Shown: one piece after another, positions 10,201-22,154 of the stretch
How the letters are laid out: every line of letters begins with the position of its first letter
How positions within the stretch are numbered: position 1 is the first letter of the stretch
Assembly: GCA_009746045.1 (NCBI GenBank)
Contig: RPFO01000296.1
Location: forward strand, 2,928,298 to 2,992,297
Length of the DNA stretch: 64,000 nt
Reading direction: 5' to 3'
From: Mesostigma viride
Lineage: Eukaryota > Streptophyta > Mesostigmatophyceae > Mesostigmatales > Mesostigmataceae
Notes under the pieces: generated by a model
What the model was told of the DNA's origin: nothing
Seen by the model: only the letters and a program-made list of their open reading frames with translations
Databases searched by the model: none
Made by a program: the position numbers and the translations under genes

Positions 10201-13200
10201 TGCATCATTGAGGTCCCTGCATCTGCCCACCGCTTCTTGCCTGTCTTTTTCTCCCCTTCCCTGCCATTTGTGGTACCAGGACGAGGACTACATCACGACG
10301 GCGCTACTGAGTCAGCAGCTGGGGGTGCAGTCGGTCATCGTGATGGAGAAGGTACGTTGCGATACTCGATGTGATGGGATCAATGTGTTCTCGGCATGCT
10401 GGCTTGGAGATGAGTCGTGCTGATTGGAAGGGCACGTCATTGCATGTTTTTCGAGTAATGGGCCCCTTCTCAGTTTAGGGTCATGCACACACCATGGGGT
10501 TGCTGTCTTTTGTCATTTGATTGGGGTTGCTTGGGGCATGGAGCGCCAGCTCTTTTCTGGGCATGGTCCTTCCAATCAACCGTTGGCTACGAAGCTGTCT
10601 TCTGTACTGCATTGGGACAGGCGTTGTGTCGTCTTTGCTATCGTGCTTTGCTCCTATGCCGGTGCTGGTATGTGATGTTGAGTATATGTATATAATGCAT
10701 GCTGCTGGTGTAGCCCACCCGACCCCACTGCACATTACTCAACGCGTACTACCTCCTGCTCATCCTGCACTTTCATGCCACAACTTTCGGCCCTCCACCC
10801 CACGTGTCCCCTCCCCACGCCACCCATTTCGCCCCCCCCCCCCCACCCTTCACCCCCCCCCTTCCCACACACACACACTGCGGCGCAGATTGACGAGCTG
10901 GCGCTGGTGCTGCGCGTCTCGGCGGCACTGGGTGTGCGCCCCACGTTGGGCGTGCGTGCCAAGCTGTCCACCCGCCACAAGGGCCACTGGGGGTCCACCT
11001 CGGGCGATGGCGCCAAGTTTGGCCTCAACGTGCCCGAGATGGTGCAGGTGGTGGAGGAGCTGAGGAAGGCAAGTGGTGGGCGCATAGCTGCAGTGGTGGT
11101 GATGGTTGGGCAAGGTTGGTAGGGCAAGTGGTGGTGCATTAAGGAACGTTTTTGGATTAGTTTTGTAGATGGAGGCAGTCACATAACTGTGGCGGTGATT
11201 GGATGTGGACCACGTGCATAAAGTTGGCGTAGGGAGCTGGGAGCTTTGTGGTGGCTGGGGGGGGTTCGTGAGACAGCTTGTCAAGGCACATACGGTTAGG
11301 AGATAGAAGTGACTTGGAGGCGATGAGGTATTCTCTTCCCAGGGAGTGGTGGTGGTAAGCCCTGCGAGGTGGTATGGTAAGCCTTCACATTGGGTTTGCG
11401 GCATCATGGATTACTGGAAGTCAATTTGTTGGCATGTCTGTGGTCAGGTCGGTCGTGTGATATCTTTAGATAGTGTGCACGGATTGCTCGTGTGCCAGTT
11501 ACAAGATACGACGTGGGTTTTGCATGCCACACCCGCTTCCATGTTCCTCACGGCTCGCCCGTGGCGCAACTCTTGCTATAGCATGCAAGAAACGGTGTGG
11601 TTTTGCACGCTATACTACGATACGTTATATGATGCGACCAGCATCACCATTTTTGCTGGTCGCGTGCGCCTGCTTGATGGTCATTGGAGCCACTAGAGCA
11701 CCGGTGTCTGTTGAGACAGCTTGCATGGGCTTGCAACGGTTGTTGCTGTTGCGATTGACTCACCCGCAGTTTGGACGATTTCCCTCACGACTCACCCATG
11801 GCACAACCCTTTGTATCTCGTTCCCTGTATCACGAGCATTCTGGTTCTGCCCCCGGTCGCCTCGTCTCCACTCCTCTAACCCCCCTGTGCCCTGCTCCAT
11901 GCCCCCCCCTCCCCCCCTCGCCCTTTCCCCCCCAGCACAACATGCTGGACTGCCTTCAGCTGCTCCACTTCCACATCGGGTCGCAGATTCCCTCCATCTC
12001 CATCATCAAGGAGGCGCTGCGTGAGGCATCCTACACCTACTGCGAGCTCTACCGCATGGGCGCGCAGATGGTGCGTGATGGCGATTGTGATTCACTCAAT
12101 CATCGTTCTGGGGTCTCAATTACCCCATTGCATCAAGTTAGTCAGGCTGGTGCTGTTGGCTAGTGTGGCTCTGGTTTTGCATGCATTAGCAGTTTGCAGT
12201 CTCTGTCTCCGTGGAAGGCATTCTGGTTCATGGTGTTGCAAAGCCTAACACAGCTATCACACTATCATGCCCCTGGCCATCCAAGCTTAGGTGCAGAATA
12301 CCACATGGACCTGTGGTCACGCAGCAGGCGGGCGGTTGTGGTCCAGCAGCACTTGGCTCTTCTGCTCTGTCCAGCGCAATATTTTCTTATGTGCTTGTCT
12401 GATGGTTATAGTGGCGGCCGCCTGGCTCTGCTTATTATTAACCACAGTCTCCAAACCCTCAGATGAAGCCTTCGGTCCAACCTCTTTTCTGTAGCTTCCC
12501 TGTCGGTGCAATGCCCCTATTGGTCCAATCTTTTGATTAACTTATGCACCCTGCATTCTCAATCGATCCAGTCACCCCATTTGTCTACCTCCCCATTCAG
12601 TCCATCTCGTTGTCAATCCACACACCCCTAATAACTGTCCTATTCTGCTGATATAACCTTGCTACCCCCCTATACACCCATCATCCTCACCGCACACCAG
12701 GGCTATGTGGACGTGGGTGGCGGCCTGGCGGTCAACTACGACGGAACGCAGAGCGCCGCGTTCAATGCGATGGACTACACGACGCAGGTGAGGGCGATAG
12801 ATGGACTACACGACTGTTCCTTGCGTATAAATGGCTTGTGGTTAGCTTACGTCAGTATTAAGTGATGTGTTCCGGTTGCCACAATCAACCCATGCGACCA
12901 CCCACCACCCACCACCCACCACCCACCACCCACCACCCACCACCCACCACCCACCACCCACCACCCACCACCCACCACCCACCACCCACCACCCACCACC
13001 CACCACCCACCACCCACCACCCACCACCCACCACCCACCCACTCTATACCTTGTCCCCCCCACTCCTCAAGAGTTTCCCCTTGCAGTGCTAAGCTTGACC
13101 CCCCCACGCATACCACCCCTGCACCTTTCATTCCTTTTCTCCCCCCCCCTTTGTCCCCCGCGCCCCCCCCCAGAACTACGCGAACGATGTGGTGGCGGCG

Positions 13201-16200
13201 CTCAAGGACGCGTGCGCGCTGACCCGCACGCCGCACCCCTGCATCGCCAGCGAGAGCGGCCGCGCGCTCGCCTCCTCCCACTCGGTCCTCGTGTTCAACA
13301 TCGTGAGCGGCAGCCCCTCGCCCTCTGCGGCCGCGCGCAGCGGGGAGAGCTTCACTGAGTCACTGCTGCGCGACTTCCAGGTAAGGAGGGTTTGGGGGCA
13401 ATGGGGGGTGGATGGGGCATTTTGGTGCCGGTAGGAGGCAGTAGGGGACGGGAGGGGGTGGGAGAGGCTGGTAGGGGACGGTAGTGGGGCGGTAGGGGGC
13501 GGTAGGGGGCGGTAGGGGGCGGTAGGGGGCGGTAGGGGGCGGTAGGGGGCGGTAGGGGGCGGTAGGGGGCAGTAGGGGGCAGTAGTGACTGGGCAGTAGG
13601 GGGGCGGTAGGGGGGCGTTAGTTGGCGGTAGGGGGCGGTTGGGGGGCGATAGGGGGCGGTAGGGGGCAATCACACGAGTATTTCTGTGGCTTTAAAGAGA
13701 ACTACTTTGGGTGCTGGAAAGCTGCGTGCCTATCTGCACTTACCGTGTATGGGCTTTCCCATGTTTTCTTTTGGTGGCATGTTGGTTCCGAGGGCAGGCC
13801 GACAGAATGTTATGCGATGTGCAGGCGGTCACTGATGCTCTTTCGAGCGTTGCCTTGTCTTTTACAAGCAGGCATATATTGAGAGATTATCTTGTTGGGG
13901 TTTTTGACGTTGACTGTAATGCATGCTGTAGCGTAATTTTACTGTACTGTTGATGTTTCTACCTTAAATCCCATGCTTAAAATCCCGGTTGTCGTCTCAC
14001 CCCAACCACCTGGCACCTGGGGGCGACGCTGGGAATGTGAAATATGTGTTTTCACCTACCTTCAATGCATGTAAGATTGGGCACATGGAAGCAGCACCTT
14101 AACCCCCATCCCTTGGCAACCTCCCCCCTCCCCTCTCCCTCCGTCCTCACCCCCTCTTCCCCTTCTTCTCCCTCCCCCCTCTCCTCCCCCACAAACCCCC
14201 AGGAGCTGAGCGTGGAGGACATTGAGGCGGAGATCGAGGACATCATCGCCGCATCCACGGGCGATGAGGACGAGGCAGGGGAGGAGGCCGAGGAGGCCGA
14301 GCGCGCGGCGGTGGCCGGGGGAGGAGGGGGGGGAGTTGGGGGCCGAGACCGAGGGCAGGCCCCTGCGGCAACAGCGGCAGCCCCCCCCAGGCCAGCGCGC
14401 GAGAACAACTGGGATGGCCACTTTGAGGACGGCGACGCGTCCGACCTGGACCTCTTCTTCATGGACGGCAAGTTTGCGCCCATGGGGGGCAGTGCGCTGG
14501 CGGCGGGTCGCGCGTCATCGGCCCGCCCCTCGCCTCGCCCGTCGTCCTCCTCACCGTCTTCGGGGGCTGTGGGGGCTGTGGCGAGCAGCGGCGCAGCAAT
14601 CGCACAGGCGGTGACGGCGAATGGCAACGGCTTGGCACGGGAGAACGGGAATGGAAATGGGAATGGGAATAAGAATGGGAATGGGAATGGGTACGGGGCC
14701 AATGACATGATGGGCACCACCCTGACTGCGAACAACCCGGCGACACTTGGTGCCATCTCGGCGAGCGCGCTGCACACGACCGCTGTGGAGGGCCTGCGCG
14801 TCGCCAAGGGGGCGCCCACCGCGTCGACTGCGGGGCAGGACCGGGGCGCAGGCAAGCGAATGGTTCGAACCGATGACGGCAATGCTACTAATGCAACTAT
14901 GAACAGCAATACTTGTAACAGTGCCATGGCGGTGGTGGCCAAGGAGGCCGAGCCAGGGGAGGGCGGCGAGGAGGGCGAGGTGCACTACCTGGACCCACAG
15001 GAGCAGCGCAACCAGTACATGATCGCCACGTTTCGGCTCGTGGCCGCGTCGGTCACGGACGACAACTTCCAAGAGGCCTACAACGACGCGGTCCAGTTCC
15101 GCAACGAGGCGCGCTCGCTCTTCAACCTGGGGTTCCTGAGGTAGGGGCTTAGGGTGGGAACTAGTTTGCGCTGAGGAGGGGTGGAGGGGGGGCGAGATTG
15201 GCCTGAAAGGGACTACCTTGGGTGTGGGGGTGAAAACCAGAGGTGGGCCCTAGATTGGGGTAGCGTAGATTGGCAAGGTAAGGCATACTATGAATGGAGA
15301 CCTTTGATAGGATTACCAGTAGATTTTTTAATTATAGGCGGTGGTTTAGGATCACAGGCAACATTCTATTCCCCACTTTTTGTACCTGACCCCTTGAAGC
15401 CTGCTTGGCGTGAGGGGTGTTCGTACGGCTTGCTCACGTCTGTCGATGGGATCGTTTGCACCTGACCCCTTGAAGCCTGCTTGGCACGAGGGGTGTTCGA
15501 ACCAGGGTTGGGCGTTAAGGGGGTAAGGGGGTTGATGTAACGTAAACACGTCAAATGGCCAAAAGGGTGACGTAGAACGTAACGTAGACGTAGAAGTTGA
15601 CGTGCGTAATGTAAAGACGTAACGTAACGTAAACATGTAAAGCCGCACGAAAGCTTATGATTTTCCAGCTATGTTCCACCATTCCATGGCAAAAACTACT
15701 ACAGTGCTGTCCGTGCACCGCATGGCGCCGCGCCGACGTGGGGTGACGCACCGCCATGAAGCCTACAAACGCGTACTAGCACCACTTCACCTCGCAAGTA
15801 TCTGCCGACATTCCCAAACTGATTACGTTTACGTCCATTTACGTTACGTCTTTACGGGGAACGTATCGTAGAAACGTAACGTTAAGGGGGTACGTACGTA
15901 GAGGTCTTACGTGCCATTTTATCGCCACGTAAAGCGTAACGTAAACCAACGTACATAAACCACGTAATTTCGTAAATGACGTAACGTAAACCCTTTACGC
16001 CAAACCCTGGTTCGAACTGCTTGCTCACTTCTGGCGATGGGATCGTTTGCACCTGGAGCTTTTAGTGATGCAAGCTCGGCCACTGCTGTCAATGGTTAAA
16101 CAGTTATAAGGCTGTCCATTGTTAAACAGTAGTAATGCTGTGAAAAGTTATATCGTCGTATGTGTGTGCTTCAGTGGGGCCCCCTTTCCCAGGTTCCACT

Positions 16201-19200
16201 TCCTTCTCTCTGTGCTGTCGTATCGTTATACTTCATGTCTAGCACTCCCAGCCTCATGCGTGTCACACCGTTATCGACTGTTGGCATCATGTCACGTTCG
16301 TGGCGATGGGTACCGTGAGCTGTTTGCCTGCCTCTCTCCCTCTTGACCTGCCGGCCACGTACGGCATCCCTCCTGTGTTCTTAATCCCTATGCCCATCCG
16401 GTCTCCCCTTGCCGATCCACCCACCCATCCACATGTCCCCTCTATTCTCACTATGCTCCCCTTCCCTCCCTCTACCCACTCATCCCTCTAACCCATGTGT
16501 GCCCCCAATGTTCCCCGCGCCCCCCCCCCCCCCGGCTCCCCCCAGCCTCCCCCACAAGGCGGAGGTGGAGGCGCTGTACCAGGCCACGTGCCGGAGCGTG
16601 CTGGAGGCAGCGCACCGCGCGGGGGCCGCGTCGTCGGGGGACATGAGCCGCGTGAAGAACTCGCTCGCGCCGCTGTGAGTGATGGGACGTGAATAGTCAC
16701 ACCACATTGACTGGTGGATGGGCGTAGGGATCGTCGCTCCCCTGTGTGTGGTGGATGGGCATGTGGTTAGTTGCGCCGCTGCAAGTCTCGTGGATGATGG
16801 AATGGGACGGGATGGGGACCAACAGGCCAAGTGATGCTTAGTATGAGGATGCTTGTGCTGGCTGTGAGGGCTAGGCCCACATGGGTGGGGGCGGGTAGGT
16901 GGCGTGACGATAACCTGTGGTAGATGCGCGCATGCATCTGGGAGTGGCACGTTCGTATAGGGCGATTGACCCGTGTGTCATGCGTACGGGTGGGATGGTT
17001 GGGTAGCTCATGGCGGGTGCTGCGGTCGTCGTATGACGGTTTGGGTGCCTGCTGCGGCCGCACGGCATGGGAGAGGATGCGCCACGATGGCCGCGCAAGC
17101 GGTTTGTCATGCAAGAGGCGGTGGACGTATTAGCATGGTGCGATAATGTTGTGTGACGCTTGGTTCCTTGACCTTTCCACCGGCGCATTCCGTACGGCGT
17201 AGGGGACCATCCCACATGCAGCGCGGGAACGCTCTGCCTGGCCATGGGCGCATGTGTCTGCAGGCCACCCCACCATCCTTGCGTTCTGCGGTGCCTCTCC
17301 CCTCCCCGTGCTGTGGTTTCATTTGACCAGCACGCCACCAGCCAACGTGACGTACCTACCCACGTGCTCACGGCCTTTTGCTCCTTCCGGTTCGTTCCCG
17401 ATTGGCTCCCGTTGCGTGCTCTAAGACTTGAGCACGCTTGCTTGTGTTAGTCGCCGGGTCCTGGTTTCTACCTCTTCCAATGCCATGGTCGATATGGCAC
17501 CCCCTTTAACGTGCCCATGGTCACTGTGGTCACATAAAACGCGTGGTCACTGTGCCCCCCCGGCCCCCCTATTGCATCGCGCAGCCTCTTGTTATCATCC
17601 TGGCTCTCACTTCAGTATCAGCCTGATTTTCACTTTTACCATATGTGGCCATGGCCATGTATGGCCACAAACCGTGCATGGTCCCCTGGTACCACAACGA
17701 CCCTACCGTCCCCTCTCGCGCATCCCCCTCTCGCGCCCCCCCCTCTCGCGCATCCCCCTCTCGCGCCCCCCCCTCTCGCGCGTCCCCCTCTCGCGCATCC
17801 CCCTCTCGCGCATCCCCCTCTCGCGCATCCCCCTCTTGTGCGCCCCCCCCTCTCGCGCGTCGCGCGGTGCAGCTACTACGCCAACCTGTCCATCTTCCGC
17901 TCGGCGCCCGACACGTGGGCCATCCGCCAGCTGTTCCCGGTCATCCCGCTGCACCGCCACCTGGAGAAGCCGCAAGTGGAGGTGGGTGGGGCTGGGGGTG
18001 GGGGTGGGGATGTACGGGTGACATAGGGCACACGGAGCATATGGTGGCGCATATGGTGGAGACGCCGCAAATGGCTGTGGGTGGGGGTGGGGGTGGGGGT
18101 GGGGGTGGGGGTGGGGGTGGGGGTGGGGGTGGGGGTGGGGGTGCCATATGGCGTGCGTTTTATGGTGACGCGCGTTCCTTGGCTCATTGCGCTGCCTAGC
18201 CTACCCCACTGCACAGGGTTTGCCACCTTAGCATTGCTACGCTGCCTTCCTCCCTCTCCCTCCGACCTCCCCCTCTCTCAGCCCCCCTTGTGCCTGCCAT
18301 TCCTGCATGCATGGCCTGCCTCCCACATTGACATGCTTGCCACACATACGCGTGCATGGGCATGGGCATCGGTGTGGGAATGTGGCGTGTGCTACGTGCA
18401 CCCCTACTCGCGCTCCTTGCGCAGGCGTCCATCGTGGATATCACCTGCGACAGCGATGGCAAGCTGGACAACTTCATCGGGCAGGGGCCCGGCAGCGAGC
18501 CGTCCAAGGTGCTGCGCGTGCACCACGTGGATGCGGGGGAGGCCTACTTCCTGGGGCTCTTCCTCGCGGGCGTGTACCAGGTAGGGGAGTGCTGCGTGGT
18601 TGCATGACACGGCACGCGGCCGGTACATGCAAATGCATCTGTGTTTGCATCACACGTGAGATGCGGGCAGACATGCGGAGGGGCACTGGTGCTGGTGACC
18701 ATGTAGGGTGCTGGCTGTGGAATGTGCTCACCATGAAGTGACCCGCGGTGGGTGGGCCGTGGTTGGTCCTGGTGGGGACAGGGTAACGCTGCATAGGCAA
18801 CCAGCATGCTACGAAGACGTGCGTGCGATTCCTGTGGGCCTTCCCGTCATGCAATTAAATCAAATCAAATTCCCATCATGCCCGTCATGTCATGGAGGGG
18901 CACGCACCAGGTAGCACGGCTGTCGGCACGCAGGACTGGCCAGCGTTGATCCCACTCCATGCGGTTGGGTAGGGTGATAAGGGAATGGCGCACACCGGGT
19001 GGGCGGCATCGGATCGTGAGGGGCGGAGGTGCGCCCCAACCGAGGGGACCGTGCCCGTTGGGAGTCCAGCGACGGACGGGACACGGCCAGATCGCCCCCC
19101 TGGTGCAGTGTTGTGTGTTCAGCATTCGACAGTCCGGCGCCCGGGGTCTGTCATGGGATATCTGGGACGGCAGTTTCGTTTGTCGAGCTGGGCCAGCTCT

Positions 19201-20120
19201 CTCGAGAGTTGAGACGGTGTGTTTTGAGAGGGCCTAGTCCCCCTTGTGAGAGGGGGAGGTTACCCTTGTTTGTATGACGAAATTCATTCAATGCCGGCAT
19301 TGCAGTTATCCCTCCACCGTGTTCTTTCTGCCGTCCAATCTTCGTCTGCTTGTCCCGCATGACTCACAAGGTCACGTGTGTGTCCAAATGGATGGGCTTG
19401 CTCAAGTCAACGGTCCCCTCTCTCTCTCTGACACAGTACTGCTCCCTCGCTCTACTTAATAAGCTGGCCACTTCCTCTTTTATGCGCCCTGGCTGCGCGC
19501 CACCTGTCGCCGTGCAGGAAAACCTGGGCAGCCTCCACAACATGTTTGGCTCCACCCACACCGTGTACGTGCGCTCCAAGAGCGTCCCGCCCAAAGGCAA
19601 TTCGAACGGAAACGGAAACGGGCTCAGTGCCCCCGCCACCGATGCGGGCAGCAAGCATGCCGGTGACGCTGCTGCTGCGAGCCGGGGCGCGGCCGGTCAC
19701 GGCATCCTCAATGGGACCGCCGTCAAGGGCGCACAGGAATACACCAATGGCAATGGCACCAGCAACGGGCATCACACCAACGGCAACGGCAACGGCCACA
19801 GTGGGAATGGAAACGGCAACGGGCATCATGGCAACGGGAATGGCAATGGGAATGGGCATGCTAGTGTGGGCAACGGCAATGGCTACAACAGTGCGCCCAA
19901 CTACATCGTCGAGCGCATCGTCAAGGGCCAGACGACCGCTGATGTCATCGCCACGTCGCACCACGACGCGGATGACATAATGGAGCTGCTGCAGCTGGAG
20001 GCGGAGCACGCGGTGGCGGCTGGCAGCCTCGACTTTGACAACAGCCAGCTGCTGCTACGCAACATCGAGAAGTCGCTCGCCTCGTACACCTACCTCAACC
20101 CGCCGGGGGCAAAGCCCTGA
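7280..20120 (+). CDS. speA: Biosynthetic arginine decarboxylase (SpeA type), probably plastid-targeted
   Basis: PLP-dependent conversion of arginine to agmatine, the entry to polyamine synthesis. Thirteen exons: 7280-7637, 8581-8738, 9678-9866, 10280-10351, 10889-11068, 11936-12070, 12701-12787, 13174-13380, 14203-15140, 16546-16674, 17873-17981, 18425-18580, 19518-20120; 1106 residues, all junction phases agree. Seen motifs: [17 protein letters not shown] (N-terminal SpeA signature), PLP lysine in FPVKCN (about K182), HFHIGSQI (about 330-337), DVGGGL (about 368), ESGRA (about 420), and DITCDSDG with the substrate-site cysteine (about C862). Cyanobacterial and bacterial SpeA have about 630-660 residues; the excess is a low-complexity acidic and Asn-Gly-rich insert in exon 9 and a second NG-rich block in exon 13. 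The about 90-residue Arg/Ser/Ala-rich leader looks like a transit peptide; the ATG at 7280 is a best guess. Intron 5 uses a GC donor (AAG|GCAAGT). A TGTAA motif lies 28 bp after the stop. Confidence 0.93.
12894..13042. repeat. CCACCCA heptamer array in arginine decarboxylase intron 7
   Basis: About 21 tandem copies of the 7-bp unit CCACCCA lie upstream of the exon 8 acceptor. The plus (sense) strand is C-rich and the antisense strand GTGGGTG-rich, so G-quadruplex formation on the antisense strand is plausible. Confidence 0.9.
13437..13670. repeat. 11-bp GGTAGGGGGC-type array in arginine decarboxylase intron 8
   Basis: Some 18-20 degenerate units of about 11 bp begin shortly after the exon 8 donor. 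Every unit contains GGTAGGG, which resembles a 5' splice site, but the units do not copy the exon end. Confidence 0.85.
15384..16055. repeat. 76-bp tandem duplication split by a MITE, arginine decarboxylase intron 9
   Basis: A unit starting ACCTGACCCCTTGAAGCC occurs at 15384 and again at 15460. The second copy is interrupted at 15501 by a transposable element and resumes at 16011 (CTGCTTGCTCAC through ATGGGATCGTTTGCACC). The uninterrupted first copy gives the pre-insertion sequence and so defines the element boundaries. Confidence 0.8.
15502..16010. mobile_element. 509-bp MITE with ACGTAA-rich interior in arginine decarboxylase intron 9
   Basis: Terminal inverted repeats of about 20 bp (CCAGGGTTGGGCGTTAAGGG on the left; CCAGGGTTTGGCGTAAAGGG as reverse complement of the right; 2 mismatches) are flanked on both sides by TTCGAA (15496-15501 and 16011-16016), a probable 6-bp target-site duplication. 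The interior is crowded with ACGTAA and ACGTAACGTAAA motifs and encodes nothing. The neighbouring 76-bp repeat shows the empty site. The superfamily cannot be assigned. Confidence 0.8.
17710..17868. repeat. 15-17-bp TCTCGCGCATCCCCC repeat at the intron 10 acceptor
   Basis: About ten units of the type TCTCGCGCATCCCCC or TCTCGCGCCCCCCCC run to within a few bases of the exon 11 acceptor (GGTGCAG|CTACTAC). They form the polypyrimidine tract of the arginine decarboxylase intron 10. Confidence 0.85.
18054..18141. repeat. Duplicated exon 11 end with GGTGGG hexamer array, arginine decarboxylase intron 11
   Basis: GAGACGCCGCAAATGGCTGT at 18059-18078 is a degraded copy of the exon 11 end (GAGAAGCCGCAAGTGGAG, ending 17981), 94 bp away, and is followed by the same GTGGGTGGG-type donor sequence. 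That donor has expanded into about 11 hexamers of GGTGGG (18078-18141), a G-quadruplex-prone run on the sense strand. Confidence 0.7.
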
Positions 20121-22154
20121 GGCTGTTGATGAGGTTTGATTGAGAGCTGTAAAAAATGTTGAGGTGGAGGCCCTGCCATACAGCCAGTTCTGGGGAACTG
20201 TGTGGCCCAGCCTCTTTTGCTCGATAGGCCCTCCTCCAAGGGTTGTTTGACGCAGAGAGCCCTTGGAGGGGTTAGGCCACGACGATGCCAGGATCGCCAC
20301 GCAGAGTGGGCGGGGCCAACACGACGAAAGAGGCAAGAGGAGTTTCTGGGACCTGGGCTTTCGTTACTTGCCACTGCAGGCCCCAGTATGTGCTCGTGCT
20401 GGTTTCGTGGGCCAACGCGCTGAGATTGGCCACGTCACTGGCAGGGTGAATCAGAGGCTCAAGCAGGGGACTTTGACCTCAGCTGTTTCCAGACATCGAA
20501 GGAGAGTAGATTGGAAACATGTGTGAGTGAGTGGAGGCACCGACGCTACCACCCTGCAGACAGTCCTCACGTGTTTGTTCGGCAACGAGGGTAGGCCACC
20601 AAATTAAGCCCACGGGCAGAAGCACTGTTGTCCCATGTTCCTTTGGAGAGCAACTGGTGGAAGGGTAGCATAAGTAAGTACTTGTGTGTCATGCGCATGG
20701 TATCTGCCCGCTCATGCTTGTGGTCTTGTAGGGAAGCTGCAAGACAGACCAGCTGCTGTTAGGTTGAAGCCCTTGGGCCTCTGCATTGGACACAAAGCTC
20801 CGCTTCTGTGCTCGGCTGTAGAGGGGGAGGTTATGCCTTTAAAGGCGCATTTTTTACAATTTTAAATAAGAGCGAGAGGCATGGGGCCAGGTTTGGCTCC
20901 TGCCTGTCGTTGGTCCATTTTTTAGAGGTGGGATCTCTGTTCTCAGAAGGTCCCTCCTTATATATATGGCACTCCTGCAGTAACCTGCCTTGCAGGGCTG
21001 CCATGATAGGGTAGGAAACAGCCTTTTTGTGCTTGGTGTCCGCAGATGTCGCAGCGGCTATGCAATGTCTGCCTGGTGGGCAAGGGTAGATTAATTAATT
21101 AATTCATTAATAGATACCTCTGTGGGGAGGATATGTAACACATATCTCTGAGAAGGGGCATATGGTTTTTAAAACATTATAAGCAACAAGCTGCAAGTGG
21201 GGGATGTAAACTACCACCTGCTCTGGGTGCACCTGCACCACCATGGTGTATCATACCAAAAGCCCTGACATGGGGTGGAAGTAGTATGTAGCTGATGTAG
21301 ATAGATGGATGTAGTATGTAGCTGATGTAGATAGATTAGACCGGTAGGACTGTTTGCACCCATCCATCCATCGGGGTTAATGCTCCGTGACTCCCCAACG
21401 GGAGCACGAGTCTAATTAATTAATTAATTAATGGGGTGGAAGATGATCGTGGCTAATCAATAGCTAGGGCATGGCTTCTCAGCAGAGAGTGACTCTCTGC
21501 AGAGGCCATTAAGTGTGGCTGACAAATCAAAGGCTATTATACATCGTCTGACCAGTGTGGGTCCCATCATGGGCATACCCATCGTGGGATTCTCCCGATG
21601 TCTGGCCTGCGCTGGTTGTCTCCTTGATACACGTCATGTAGGCGTGGGCCACATCAGCTAAGCTATGTTGCAGTTCTACTACTGCTACGTACTATAGAAA
21701 GAGTCCCTAAACTGGAAGAGTCTTTCACTGTCAGTTTGTTGTTGACATAAAGGTCCCCGCCCCGCCAGTACACTTGGGGCTGCTCAGGGCTGGACTTCAG
21801 GCGGCCGGATGAAGTCAGGCCACTGGTCGCGGCGTTGCTGCTGCTGGGCTGGCGTCAGGTGAATTGATCGAGACATAAAACGGCGATAACTACCAAGTTT
21901 GGTCATCGGGGGCGGTCATCCACGTCGACCACAAGCCCTGGCAGGCGCCCCCTGTCACCCCAGCACCCTCAGTCTAGGGAATGTATAACAGTAGTGTAGA
22001 CTAGTCAGGCTTAGCCTAGCACGTGGCACACGCCTATCGTACGCGCATGTGCGCCCATAATGCCCCCCCCCATGGATGATGCCTTAAGAACTTAGCCAAG
22101 CTCTGCCTATAATGGGACTCCCCATGGATGATGCCTTAAGAACCTACCCCCCCC
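20121..22154. other. Gene-free region with SINE-like and LINE-tail fragments
   Basis: No protein gene is recognisable between the arginine decarboxylase stop and the first LINE. From 21100 to 22150 the sequence is made of retroelement pieces: a SINE-like unit in minus orientation (about 21110-21290), a duplicated GTAGCTGATGTAGATAGAT block (21285-21335), a LINE-type hairpin variant at 21388-21408 next to a TAATTAAT run, a CAGAGAGTGACTCTCTG palindrome at 21483-21499, and a TTCTCCCGATGTCTGGCC block at 21590-21628 that recurs at 25596-25638 and 28292-28331. Confidence 0.5.

Noticed and set aside
14052-15072. Antisense open frames opposite arginine decarboxylase exon 9
   Set aside because: They are composition-driven shadows of a GC-rich coding exon and have no domain.
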